Shown: positions 16,567 through 25,216 of the stretch, one piece after another
Layout of the letters: the number at the start of each line of letters is the position of its first letter
Position numbering within the stretch: position 1 is the first letter of the stretch
Origin: JAIEOG01 sp964519985
Lineage (GTDB): Bacteria; Bdellovibrionota; FAC87; UBA2466
Assembly (NCBI GenBank): GCA_964519985.1
Contig: CAZFMF010000001.1
Location: forward strand, 1 to 64,000
Direction: 5' to 3'
DNA length: 64,000 bases
Translations under genes and position numbers: made by a program
Notes under the pieces: model-generated
What the model was told of the DNA's origin: nothing
Databases searched by the model: none
The model's input: only the letters and a program-made list of their open reading frames with translations

Positions 16567-18012
16567 ATGGGGTCACTTAAAAATTCATTTCGGGTCGTTC
16601 TCTGTCTTTTTTCGCTTCCGCTTTTCGCCGAAGCGCCGGCGCCCGCGCCGTTGGAGTTTTGGTTTTACCGTCCCGCTGTTACCGTTCCGGAAGTGAAATC
16701 GGAGAAAGCGCGTGGCGATGTCAGTTTTGGGAGCAACCCGATCACTACGGCGAAACAGCTAACCGAGCACCTGCAGATTACTGGCATTCGCTGGGAAGAC
16801 GAGGGCTTGCGGATTGGTACGATGGCCGGCTCCGTGGCTTGCACCGAGTTGGAAAGCCGCGCAAAAGTACCGGTCATCAACAAAGAAAAGACGATTTTCG
16901 TTTTCAAGAATATCCGCATCGAAGTTTCCAATAAATCGGAGCTGGCGCTGGGATTTCCGGAAGAGGTCCGACTCACGCCGCAGGTTGCGGATGGCCGGAT
17001 TCGGTTTGCACTTGCCGACGGAGAGCTGAAAAAAGCGATCGATGCCCAGATTGACGCTATTTTTTCCGACTCGAAGTTTGATCAATCCTTTCAAACCAAG
17101 ATCTCCGGCGAACTCACCGAGCTCGGTCGCAAGGCCGCGGACCAGCTCTTAGGGGGTCAGCGCGCGAAGCTGTTGGACCAGGCGCGGGAAGGTTTGAAGC
17201 GATCGCTTAACCCGGAGGAACTTACCAAGTTGTTGATCTCGGGCGCTCAAGCTTTGCCCACGCAATTGCCAACCGATCTCACGTCCCAGGACTGGGTGTT
17301 GCGGCGCACCCGTACCGAGAGGGTGGATGGCCAAGGAAGACGTCTGCCGATTGTCCTCTGGCGTTTGGTGCCCGCGTCGGCCCCCAAGGATCATTCGGCC
17401 TATCGGATGCCTAACGTGTCGGATACCACCCGGAACGTCGTGACGGTGGTCTCTTCGCCCCAGCTTTTGCAAACGCTCATCGAGGGGAGCTTCGGGGGCG
17501 ATCGCTCCTTAGGGGAGAAGGAATCAGGGATTCTCGCCGGCATTTTGGGCTTCGACGCCGCGGGAGGAAAAGTGAGTTTGGTGGCCACGGGCGAACGCGG
17601 TCCGCGCGTTAAGACCTGGTCGATGCCGGGGACCGAGGGCACTCGCCATTTCATGGACCTGCTGGTCACTCTGCGATCCGAGGCCTCGGAGGAAAATCAT
17701 ACGCTCGGTATTGTCATGGAGTTCCGTGGGAACAAAGCGCCCAAACTGATCCAGATCCTACCCATCGGAAGGAAAACGGATGCGCCGACGACTGATGCTT
17801 TGCAGACGATGCAATCGACTTTCGGAAGGGCACTTTTATTGGAGCTCACCAATAGCAAGCTCGATGAAGCCACCGAGAAATGGGTGGGCGCTTCGGAACG
17901 ATTGATCCCGCTCAACATCCGCGCCCTCGGGGATGCCGGCGCACGAAGCAAGAACCCCGCGGTTTCCGGGCGCTGGGCGGAAGCGCTCGCCGTTGATTTC
18001 GAGCTGCGCTAG
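16567..18012 (+). CDS. exported protein of unknown function
   Basis: A 481-residue protein. The start at 16567 gives a proper signal peptide (MGSLKNSFRVVLCLFSLPLFAEA); open frame upstream runs through the extragenic repeat and is not coding. The mature protein has long alternating polar/hydrophobic strands (KTIFVFKNIRIEVSNKSEL, DGRIRFALADGELKKAID) and an amphipathic helical middle, somewhat like lipid-binding TULIP-type exported proteins, but I cannot support a family. It follows clpA by 174 bases containing the repeat and shares its stop tetranucleotide CTAG with the convergent pip gene. Confidence 0.6.
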   Translation: MGSLKNSFRVVLCLFSLPLFAEAPAPAPLEFWFYRPAVTVPEVKSEKARGDVSFGSNPITTAKQLTEHLQITGIRWEDEGLRIGTMAGSVACTELESRAKVPVINKEKTIFVFKNIRIEVSNKSELALGFPEEVRLTPQVADGRIRFALADGELKKAIDAQIDAIFSDSKFDQSFQTKISGELTELGRKAADQLLGGQRAKLLDQAREGLKRSLNPEELTKLLISGAQALPTQLPTDLTSQDWVLRRTRTERVDGQGRRLPIVLWRLVPASAPKDHSAYRMPNVSDTTRNVVTVVSSPQLLQTLIEGSFGGDRSLGEKESGILAGILGFDAAGGKVSLVATGERGPRVKTWSMPGTEGTRHFMDLLVTLRSEASEENHTLGIVMEFRGNKAPKLIQILPIGRKTDAPTTDALQTMQSTFGRALLLELTNSKLDEATEKWVGASERLIPLNIRALGDAGARSKNPAVSGRWAEALAVDFELR

Positions 18013-18977
18013 CCGGCAAAGCGATCGCACGCGGCAACCAGGGCTCGAGTGATTCCCGGTTCAAACGCGGAGTGACCGGCGTCCGGGATTACAAAGAAAT
18101 CGGCTTCCGGCCACGCGCGGTGTAAAGCCCAGGCGCTGGTCATGGGGCAGACCACATCGTAGCGTCCTTGCACAATCACACCCGGGATGTGCCGGATGCG
18201 CTCAACGTTTTCCAGTAGCTGGTTTGGCCGTTCGAGAAATCCGCCGTGGGTGAAATAGTGGCACTCGATGCGCGCGAAGGCCAAAGCGAAATCGTCCGCC
18301 TCGTACCCCTTGATAAAACCGGCATCGGGATAGAGTTTGCTCGTCGCTCCTTCCCAACCGCTCCACGCGCGCGCCGCTTCCAATTGCACGGCCCGATCCT
18401 TGGAGTTCAGGCGCTTGTAGTAGGCCGCGATCAGGTCGTGGCGCTCATTCTCCGGGATCAGATTCCAATATTTTTCCCAAGCATCGGGATAGAGGTTGCT
18501 GCAGCCGGTTTGGTAAAACCATTTCAATTCCTCGGGGCGCAGCAAGAAGATTCCCCGCAAAACCAACTCGGTGACTTGTTGCGGGTGGGTCTGCGCGTAG
18601 GCCAATCCGAGCGTGCTACCCCAGGAACCTCCGAACACTTGCCAGCGTTCAATCGCTAGGTGTTTGCGGATCTTTTCCATATCCTCCACGAGGTCCCAAG
18701 TCGTGTTCTCATCGGTGCAGGCATTGGGCGTGCTCTTGCCGCAACCGCGCTGATCGAAAAGGATGATGCGGTACTTGTCGGGGTTGAAAAAACGCCGTTG
18801 CTTGCCGTCGGTACCACCCCCGGGACCGCCGTGCACAAAGACGACGGGTTTCCCTTCCGGATTCCCCGACTCCTCCCAATAGATTTCGTGAACGGTCGAG
18901 ACTTTCAAGCGTCCGGTCCGGTAGGGATCGATTTCGGGGTAGGCCCAGGTTAGGGTATCGCGTTCTTTTGCTTTCAT
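18009..18977 (-). CDS. pip: proline iminopeptidase
   Basis: A 322-residue alpha/beta hydrolase of peptidase family S33. It has the family markers VFVHGGPGGGTDGKQRRFF (oxyanion HGGPG), ILFDQRGCGKSTPNA, the nucleophile elbow VFGGSWGSTLGLAYAQ, the acid in IVQGRYDVVCPM and the His in DAGHSAFEPG. Length matches cytoplasmic proline iminopeptidases, which release N-terminal proline from peptides. No signal peptide. It is divergent from the M2 peptidase gene at 19050, so two peptidase genes lie back to back. Confidence 0.95.
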   Translation of the reverse strand: MKAKERDTLTWAYPEIDPYRTGRLKVSTVHEIYWEESGNPEGKPVVFVHGGPGGGTDGKQRRFFNPDKYRIILFDQRGCGKSTPNACTDENTTWDLVEDMEKIRKHLAIERWQVFGGSWGSTLGLAYAQTHPQQVTELVLRGIFLLRPEELKWFYQTGCSNLYPDAWEKYWNLIPENERHDLIAAYYKRLNSKDRAVQLEAARAWSGWEGATSKLYPDAGFIKGYEADDFALAFARIECHYFTHGGFLERPNQLLENVERIRHIPGVIVQGRYDVVCPMTSAWALHRAWPEADFFVIPDAGHSAFEPGITRALVAACDRFAG

Positions 18978-19049
18978 GGCCCGCCATTAAAGATGAAAGC
19001 CTTGCCGCCGTCCAGCCCGTCCTCTAGCCTTCTGGGATCGGAGGAAAAA

Positions 19050-20729
19050 ATGCGTTGGGCGATGGTTTTTCTGACTTTGGCGACGGTGGGAGCGAGCGCG
19101 GCCGAAAAGAAACCGAGTGTGCAGGACCGGGCCCGGCTGGTGCTGCAGTGGCATGCTCAGGAAGTGAGGCCTCTCGAGAAGAAGCTCAACGAACTCTGGT
19201 GGACCGCGAATGTGACGGGTAAGGCCGAAGACTTCACCAAGAAAGAGGCGGCCCAAAACGCGTACGACGATAAGCTATCGGCGATGCACTGGTACTCAGA
19301 GATCAAGGCCCTGCGAAACGCGTTGCCCAAAAGTACGGACGCGGATTTGCGGCGGCAGATGGAAGTGCTCTACTTAATGATGACCGAGAAGCAGGTGCCG
19401 GCCGACTTACTGAAAAAAATCTCGGCCAAGTCGAATGCGATCGAAAAGACGTTCAATGTCGCGCGCGCCAAAGTGGACGGCAAAGAGCTTGCCGCCAGTG
19501 AGGTGAAGAAAATCCTCCAAGAATCAGCGGACTCCAAGCAGCGCCAAGCCGTGTGGGAAGCCAGCAAAGTGGTCGGGGCAGAGGTCGAAAAAGATCTGAA
19601 AGAGTTGGTGGGGCTGCGCAACCAGGCGGCTAAGAAGCTCGGGTTTCCCAACTACCACGCCATGATGTTGCGTCTGAATGAGCAAGAACCCAAGGATGTG
19701 CTCAAGCTCTTCGACAATCTCGACAACCTGACGCGCAAGCCCTTCTTAAAGGTGAAAGGCGATATCGATGCGAAGCTCGCGGCCAACTACCAGATCCCGG
19801 TAAAGGAGTTGCAGCCTTGGCACTACCACGATCCGTTTTTCCAAGAGGCACCCTCGGTTTTCGAAACCAATCTCGATGTCGACTACCAAAAGCAAGATAT
19901 CGTGGCTTTGAGTCGCGCGTTCTATGCCGGAATCGGTTTGCCGGTGGATGACGTCCTAAAAAGCAGCGATCTGTTTGAGAAGCCGGGCAAGAGTCCCCAC
20001 GCCTTTTGCACCGATATCGATCGGGAAGGGGATGTGCGGGTGCTTGCCAACGTGGTGCCCAATGAAAGCTGGATGAACACCATGCTGCACGAACTCGGGC
20101 ACGCAGTTTACAGCAGCAAGAATATTCCGCTTTCCGTTCCTTATCTTTTGCGTTGCGACGCCCACATCCTCACGACGGAGGGCGTGGGGATGCTCTTTCA
20201 GAAGTTTTCCAAGAGCGCGGATTGGTTGACGGCGATGGGCGTGAAGGTTCGCGATGCGAAGGCTTTCAATGCGGCGGGGCGCAAGCTGCAGCAGGCGGAA
20301 CTACTCATTTTCTCGCGCTGGGCGCAGGTGATGTTTCGGTTTGAAAAAGCCATGTACGAAAAACCCAACCAAAACCTCAATACTCTCTGGTGGTCTTTGG
20401 TTGAGAAGTACCAGGGCCTCACGCCACCGAAGGGACGTAACGCGCCGGACTACGCATCGAAGATCCATATCGTGGTCGCCCCCGCGTACTACCACAACTA
20501 TCTCATGGGCGAACTCTTCGCGGCGCAGGTGCACCACACGATCGTGAAAGAGGTTTTGAAGGCCAAGGATCCGCGCACGGCCCAGTACATCGGCAACAAA
20601 GCGGTGGGCACCTTCTTCAAAGAAAAAGTTTTTGGCCCCGGACGCCGGATGCCTTGGAACGAGCTGACCCGTTTTGCCACGGGCCAGCCCTTAAGTCCCA
20701 AAGCCTTTGCCGCCGACCTCGCTGACTAG
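19050..20729 (+). CDS. exported M2-family peptidyl-dipeptidase (ACE-like)
   Basis: A 559-residue zinc peptidase. Start at 19050: GGAGG at 19040-19044 and a signal peptide MRWAMVFLTLATVGASA; the ATG at 18993 is less likely. The zinc motif is MLHELGHAVYS (HExxH), with the third ligand probably in the following TTEGVGMLF. Other M2 markers are NYHAMMLRLNEQEP and the late GELFAAQVHH. Bacterial members cut dipeptides from C-termini in the periplasm. Together with pip this points to use of external peptides. Its TAG forms CTAG with the stop of the convergent gene at 20726. Confidence 0.9.
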   Translation: MRWAMVFLTLATVGASAAEKKPSVQDRARLVLQWHAQEVRPLEKKLNELWWTANVTGKAEDFTKKEAAQNAYDDKLSAMHWYSEIKALRNALPKSTDADLRRQMEVLYLMMTEKQVPADLLKKISAKSNAIEKTFNVARAKVDGKELAASEVKKILQESADSKQRQAVWEASKVVGAEVEKDLKELVGLRNQAAKKLGFPNYHAMMLRLNEQEPKDVLKLFDNLDNLTRKPFLKVKGDIDAKLAANYQIPVKELQPWHYHDPFFQEAPSVFETNLDVDYQKQDIVALSRAFYAGIGLPVDDVLKSSDLFEKPGKSPHAFCTDIDREGDVRVLANVVPNESWMNTMLHELGHAVYSSKNIPLSVPYLLRCDAHILTTEGVGMLFQKFSKSADWLTAMGVKVRDAKAFNAAGRKLQQAELLIFSRWAQVMFRFEKAMYEKPNQNLNTLWWSLVEKYQGLTPPKGRNAPDYASKIHIVVAPAYYHNYLMGELFAAQVHHTIVKEVLKAKDPRTAQYIGNKAVGTFFKEKVFGPGRRMPWNELTRFATGQPLSPKAFAADLAD

Positions 20730-21139
20730 CAGTTGGCGGGTGTGGCCTTCATCGTGAAGACGCTGCGGTAGTAGCCGCGGTAACAATACAAGAGCGAGCC
20801 CCACAGACCGGCGACGATCACCGCCATCGCAATGCCTTCGGGAGCCAGCATGGCGTGGAACAAGAAGATGTTCACGACAATTGGTCCTAAAAGCACCAAG
20901 GCGAATGGAACGTACAATGACGCGAGCAGGAGCGCCCCGCAGCTGACTTCAATGAGTTTAATGACCAACATGAGATAGCCGGTATCGATCATCGCCAACA
21001 TGAATTGCATCGCTTTCGGCGGCAGGGTCGGCATCGGTAGGAATGGGTGTAAACCATTCAATCCGAAGACGAAGAAGATCAGGCCGAGCACGACCCGACA
21101 GATGACAATTCCAATGTTGCACAGTTTTGCTTTATTCAA
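20726..21139 (-). CDS. DoxX-like small membrane protein
   Basis: A 137-residue protein with four membrane helices and the opening ICRVVLGLIFFVFGLNGLHPF, which matches DoxX/DoxD-like proteins (R-x-x-x-G-x-x-F-x-x-x-G). Function in bacteria is poorly known; suggested roles are in redox or membrane integrity. It stands alone: convergent with the M2 gene (shared CTAG) and followed upstream by the symporter gene on the same strand with 34 bases between. Confidence 0.65.
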   Translation of the reverse strand: MNKAKLCNIGIVICRVVLGLIFFVFGLNGLHPFLPMPTLPPKAMQFMLAMIDTGYLMLVIKLIEVSCGALLLASLYVPFALVLLGPIVVNIFLFHAMLAPEGIAMAVIVAGLWGSLLYCYRGYYRSVFTMKATPANC

Positions 21140-21173
21140 GATGTCCCCCTTATCGCGCCAGTATAGCCCGGGT

Positions 21174-22370
21174 TTAGGCGGTCGCCCTACGCATATCCAG
21201 CGCGATGGAGGTCGTCATATCGCCGAGCACATTTGTCGCAGAGCGACAGCGGGCCACGATCCAATCGACGGTGAGGAGCAACGGCAAGATCTCGGTGGGA
21301 ATTCCCGCGCTGCTTAAGACGAGGGTGAGGGCGATGATTCCGGCCTCGGGAACCCCCGCGACTCCTAACGTGGTCAGGGCGCAAGAAACCATGAGTGCCA
21401 TCTGGGCTCCGACGGAAAGATCCATTCCGTAGGCTTGGGTCACGATCAAGACGGCGGCCGCCTCATAAAGTAGAATCCCGTCGTTGTTGAAATTGGTACC
21501 CAGGCCGGCACCGAGCCGCGCGGCAGCCGGCGACACTTTCAAGCGATCCAATGCTTGGAAGGTGAGGGGGAGCGAGGCCAGACTGCTATTCACGCCGAAG
21601 GCATAGAGCATGGGTTGCTTCGCCGCCCGCCAGAAGTCCACTAAGCGCACTCGGGAAAAATAAATCCACACCTGGTAAACAAATACCACTTGGAGCGCCA
21701 TTCCCAAAACGGTCGCGCCGGTGTAACCGACGAGTCCAACCAGGGGCGCGAGCCCTCGCTCGCCGACTGATTGGGCGACCACTCCCATGACCGCGATCGG
21801 GCTCAGTTTGACCGCCCAGCCGATGGCGTGCAGGAGAAGTTGCACGGTGAACGCGACGCCTTTCTTCGCTCCCTGAATGCTTTCGCCCTCCTGTTTCAGG
21901 GACTGCAGGGCCAGTCCGAAAAGCACCGCGAGCAAAATGGCGCCCGGGATGGAGTGGGTGATAAATGGCTGAAAGAGATTCTCGGGCAGATAGCCCAAGA
22001 TCCACGTCCAAACATCGCCTTTGGGGGCGGTGGGGACCGAGCCACTCGGGAGAATCCCGCGCAACGCAACGCCGGGGTGAAAGACTTCGGCGACGATGAC
22101 GCCGATGGCGATCGCAAAGGCGGCGTTGATCGCGCAGACGACGACCAGTCGCAGTAACGCGCGCCCACGAATGGCGGCGTTCATAAAGGAGTCGAGCAAA
22201 ACGAAAAAAAGAAGCGGCGTGGCAAGCGCCTTGATGATCTGGATCAGCGCCGAACCCATTTTGCCCAGCGGCGACATCGCGGTTCCGAAACACGAACCGA
22301 GCAGCGCGCCGATACCCATGGCGGCGAGGGTCTGCCAGTGGAGAGGGACTTTGCCGATCGCCCGAAACAT
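21174..22370 (-). CDS. dicarboxylate/amino acid:cation symporter (SDF/DAACS family)
   Basis: A 398-residue inner-membrane transporter. It has the family landmarks: FGVNSSLASLPLTFQ (hairpin 1), TNFNNDGILLYEAAAVL (the TM7 NMDGT-type motif), LGVAGVPEAGIIALTLVL (hairpin 2) and IVARCRSATNVLGD (TM8 with substrate-binding Arg and Asp). The TM7 motif is NNDGI rather than NMDGT, so cation or substrate selectivity may differ from GltP/DctA. Substrate is probably glutamate, aspartate or a C4-dicarboxylate. The start codon is uncertain because the divergent gene lies close by. Confidence 0.9.
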   Translation of the reverse strand: MFRAIGKVPLHWQTLAAMGIGALLGSCFGTAMSPLGKMGSALIQIIKALATPLLFFVLLDSFMNAAIRGRALLRLVVVCAINAAFAIAIGVIVAEVFHPGVALRGILPSGSVPTAPKGDVWTWILGYLPENLFQPFITHSIPGAILLAVLFGLALQSLKQEGESIQGAKKGVAFTVQLLLHAIGWAVKLSPIAVMGVVAQSVGERGLAPLVGLVGYTGATVLGMALQVVFVYQVWIYFSRVRLVDFWRAAKQPMLYAFGVNSSLASLPLTFQALDRLKVSPAAARLGAGLGTNFNNDGILLYEAAAVLIVTQAYGMDLSVGAQMALMVSCALTTLGVAGVPEAGIIALTLVLSSAGIPTEILPLLLTVDWIVARCRSATNVLGDMTTSIALDMRRATA

Positions 22371-22409
22371 CGTACTTCGTGTTATCCTATGGAAGAGCCC
22401 CTTCCTCCT

Positions 22410-23471
22410 ATGAAAAAAAATCCAGCTCCGCTTTATTTTGTAAATGCGCCGGTGGACTTTGCCTGCATGGGCGCCCTGTCAATGTTAACGCTCGTTGCGT
22501 TCGCTTTGACAACGGGCGGCACACTTTCCAATCAGGCCGCACTTTGGTCCGTCTACCTTTCGTGGATCATCAATTGGCCGCACTTTTCGGCGACGAGTTA
22601 TCGACTCTTTAAGCGGCGAGAAAACTGGCGGGAGTACCCGCTCACCGCGTTCTTCGTCCCGATCTTGGTCGCCACGGCGGTTTGGGCTTCGTTCGCCCAA
22701 CCGGAGGCGGTGGCTCCCTTCTTCGTAAAGATCTTTTTGATCTGGTCGCCCTACCACTTCAGCGGACAAAACGTGGGCCTAAGCCTGCTCTACGCGCGAC
22801 GGGCGGGATTTCAGTTTGAAGGCTGGGAGCGGCGCCTGCTGGCCGTTTTCATTTTCTCCACGTTTCTCGCCCCCACGCTGGGCGCCGAAGCGGGTAAAGC
22901 GAGTGCGGAGTACTACCAGATTTTCTACCCTGCTTTGAACATTCCCAGTTGGATGGGAACCCTGGCTTGGTACTCGCTCTACGCTTCCGGGGCCGGGATG
23001 GTTTTTGCCGGGTTGCGGCGCCTCTTCTTGCGCCGGGCGTTCTTTCCGGCGATCACTTTGCTTCCGGGTGCCACCCAGTTTGTTTGGTTTATCGTCGGTT
23101 GGCGTGTGCCTTCGTTCTACTACTTCGTGCCGATGTTCCATTCGCTGCAGTACCTGCTGATTGCCTGGGCGATGGAAGTTTCCGAACGTCGGAAGGAAGG
23201 CGGACGAGGGAAGTTCTTCACGTGGAAAGCCACGGCGGTTTGGTCGGGAGTGAATCTCGTCGGCGGGGCGGCACTTTTTGCCGGTCTGCCGAAGCTCGCC
23301 GAGCTGCGCGGCATCCCGCTGCCGCTCGCTACCGGAGTGCTAATCGCCGGCGTGCAAATCCACCACTTCATCGTGGACGGCGTGATCTGGAAATTGCGCA
23401 ACCCAAAAGTCGCCTCGCCATTAATGGCCTCGGTGACCGAAGGCACGACCGCGCGGAGGAAAGCAGCATGA
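22410..23471 (+). CDS. multi-pass membrane protein of unknown function
   Basis: A 353-residue protein with about eight membrane helices. It has conserved-looking histidines at helix ends: WPHFSATSYRLF, SPYHFSGQNVG, PMFHSLQYLL and VQIHHFIVDGVIWKLRN. The last (H-H-x-x-x-D-G-x-I-W-K) recurs in uncharacterised integral membrane proteins and suggests a metal or substrate site in the membrane. The start is uncertain: ATG at 22389 adds seven residues, but a -10-like TATCCT touches that ATG, so 22410 is preferred. It overlaps the next gene by ATGA, so the two are co-translated. Confidence 0.65.
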   Translation: MKKNPAPLYFVNAPVDFACMGALSMLTLVAFALTTGGTLSNQAALWSVYLSWIINWPHFSATSYRLFKRRENWREYPLTAFFVPILVATAVWASFAQPEAVAPFFVKIFLIWSPYHFSGQNVGLSLLYARRAGFQFEGWERRLLAVFIFSTFLAPTLGAEAGKASAEYYQIFYPALNIPSWMGTLAWYSLYASGAGMVFAGLRRLFLRRAFFPAITLLPGATQFVWFIVGWRVPSFYYFVPMFHSLQYLLIAWAMEVSERRKEGGRGKFFTWKATAVWSGVNLVGGAALFAGLPKLAELRGIPLPLATGVLIAGVQIHHFIVDGVIWKLRNPKVASPLMASVTEGTTARRKAA

Positions 23472-24334
23472 TACGGGCGATGGCTTTTTGCCTCCTTTTC
23501 GCGACCGTCGGCGTTTGCGCCACCCCGCCGCTAGCGAAAGAAAAAGTAGTGCTCCAAACCGATTTCGGCGCGATTGTATTGGGCCTCTACCCGCAGAACG
23601 CTCCGGAAACGGTAAAGCAGTTTTTAAAACTGGTGCGGTTGGGGGTCTATGACACCACCCATTTCTTTCGCGTGCATCCGGGCTTTGTGGCGCAGGTGAG
23701 CGAAGAAACCCAGCGCGAGCACCCGCTCGATGAAACGCAGCGCGCGGCTCTCAAGAATATTCCGGCCGAATTCAGTTCGCTCCGGCACGAACTCGGCGTG
23801 CTTTCGATGGCACGCTGGGATGACGATCCGAACAGCGCGCGGATGTCTTTTTCGATTCTCCTGGGGCCTGCGCCCCACCTCGACGGGAAGTACACGGTTT
23901 TCGGAAAGGTCATTCAGGGCTACGAAACCCTCCGCCAGATTCAGGCGGCTCCCCGCGACGGCACGACGCCTACCACCCGTTTGACCATTGCCAAGATGTC
24001 GGTAGCCGAAAATGAAGCGGAACTGGCCGCGCTTCTAAAGGAAGCCGAACGCGTTCCTCCGCGCGACGTGACTTCCACTGGACCCATGGGCCGCCCGGTA
24101 CTGATCGGCGCTCTGCTGCTGATTGCGTTGATCTCCGTCGGGGTGGCATTGCTAGGACGACGCCTTCCCGACCGAGCCGTTTTTGCCCTACACGTCAGTA
24201 ACTTGCTCATCACCGTTTTTGCGTTGGTGGTCGCTTTGGGACCGTCTACCGCGAACTCGACTTGGCTGGGCGCCGTACTGGTGGTGGGCCTGCTCGCCTC
24301 CTTCCGATTGCTGGGTCGCTTCGAAACGCTCTAA
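23468..24334 (+). CDS. cyclophilin-type peptidyl-prolyl isomerase with C-terminal membrane anchor
   Basis: A 288-residue protein starting at the ATG that overlaps the previous stop (ATGA), with GAGGAA just upstream. Signal-like N-terminus MIRAMAFCLLFATVGVCA, then a cyclophilin domain (residues about 25-180): DFGAIVLGLYPQNAPETVKQF, THFFRVHPGFVAQVSEE, SMARWDDDPNSARMSFSILLG and YTVFGKVIQGYETL. The usual 'SGGSQFFI' is replaced by ARMSFSIL, so catalytic efficiency is uncertain. Residues about 213-285 form two or three membrane helices, which is unusual for PpiA. It probably folds proteins at the periplasmic face of the membrane. Confidence 0.85.
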   Translation: MIRAMAFCLLFATVGVCATPPLAKEKVVLQTDFGAIVLGLYPQNAPETVKQFLKLVRLGVYDTTHFFRVHPGFVAQVSEETQREHPLDETQRAALKNIPAEFSSLRHELGVLSMARWDDDPNSARMSFSILLGPAPHLDGKYTVFGKVIQGYETLRQIQAAPRDGTTPTTRLTIAKMSVAENEAELAALLKEAERVPPRDVTSTGPMGRPVLIGALLLIALISVGVALLGRRLPDRAVFALHVSNLLITVFALVVALGPSTANSTWLGAVLVVGLLASFRLLGRFETL

Positions 24335-24365
24335 TCCCCCTTTTCCGCAAATGTCTTCCCAAAAT

Positions 24366-24399
24366 CCTCGAGCTCTGCGACAAGGGCCTTTCGAGGAGG
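24366..24399 (+). promoter_or_regulatory. hairpin covering the Shine-Dalgarno of the aquaglyceroporin gene
   Basis: CCTCGA (24366-24371) can pair with TCGAGG (24391-24396), which overlaps the ribosome site GAGGAGG at 24393-24399. Opening of this weak six-base stem would be needed for translation of the gene at 24404. Could be chance. Confidence 0.25.
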
Positions 24400-24403
24400 A
24401 TGG

Positions 24404-25216
24404 ATGGAAAATCAAACGCGCTTGGAGTTGGGCGCCGAGTTCCTAGGAACCTTCTTCTTGATGGTTTTTGGACTGGGCTCGGTGGCACAAGCCGTCCTAG
24501 GCGGCGAAAGGTTTGGCGGGATGCTCAGCATCAACCTCACCTGGGGCATTGCCGTCACGCTCGGTATCTGCGTCGCGGGAAGTCTCTCGGGCGCGCACTT
24601 AAATCCCGCCGTCACCTTGGCACTCGCTGTCCACCGAAACTTTCCTTGGAAAAAAGTCGCAGGCTATATTGGCGCCCAGTTTTTGGGCGCGTTTGCGGCC
24701 GCCGCTTTGGTCTACCTCACTTACCTTGAAGCGCTCCAGGTTTTCGATGGCGGGGTGCGCACCGTCGCCGGAGCCACCGGAACCGCCGGTATTTTCGCCA
24801 CCTATCCGGCCGCACATCTTTCCGCTTTTCCCGGCGGTTTCTTTGATCAGTTCTTCGGAACCTTTCTCTTATTGCTCGGTGTCTTCGCCATTGGCGATGA
24901 ACGCAACGCGAGTTGGGCGAAAACGCTCGCCCCATTGTTGGTGGGCCTTATTGTCGCTGCGATCGGAATGAGCTTTGCTTTCAACGCGGGTTACGCCATC
25001 AACCCGGCACGCGACTTCGCGCCGCGGTTGTTCACGTTTCTGGCGGGTTGGGGCCCGGAAGTCTTTCGGGCTGGCACCGGCTGGTGGTGGGTGCCCGTCG
25101 TTGCCCCGTGCTTAGGTGGCATCGCCGCCGGTTTTGTTTACGACGGTTTGCTGGCGGTAAGACCGATTCGTGATCCGCAGGCCGCGACTAGGAAGCGGTC
25201 TTCTCTTGCCACTTGA
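24404..25216 (+). CDS. glpF: aquaglyceroporin (MIP family)
   Basis: A 270-residue channel with six membrane helices and the two half-helix NPA boxes: SGAHLNPAVTLALA (about residues 65-75) and GYAINPARDFAPRLF (about 198-212). The Asp after the second NPA-Arg (NPARD) is the mark of glycerol-conducting members, and the aligned Arg forms the selectivity filter. It passes glycerol and other small polyols or water. No glycerol kinase gene is near, so the substrate is not proved by context. The 3' end overlaps the convergent acyl-CoA dehydrogenase by 29 bases. Confidence 0.9.
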   Translation: MENQTRLELGAEFLGTFFLMVFGLGSVAQAVLGGERFGGMLSINLTWGIAVTLGICVAGSLSGAHLNPAVTLALAVHRNFPWKKVAGYIGAQFLGAFAAAALVYLTYLEALQVFDGGVRTVAGATGTAGIFATYPAAHLSAFPGGFFDQFFGTFLLLLGVFAIGDERNASWAKTLAPLLVGLIVAAIGMSFAFNAGYAINPARDFAPRLFTFLAGWGPEVFRAGTGWWWVPVVAPCLGGIAAGFVYDGLLAVRPIRDPQAATRKRSSLAT

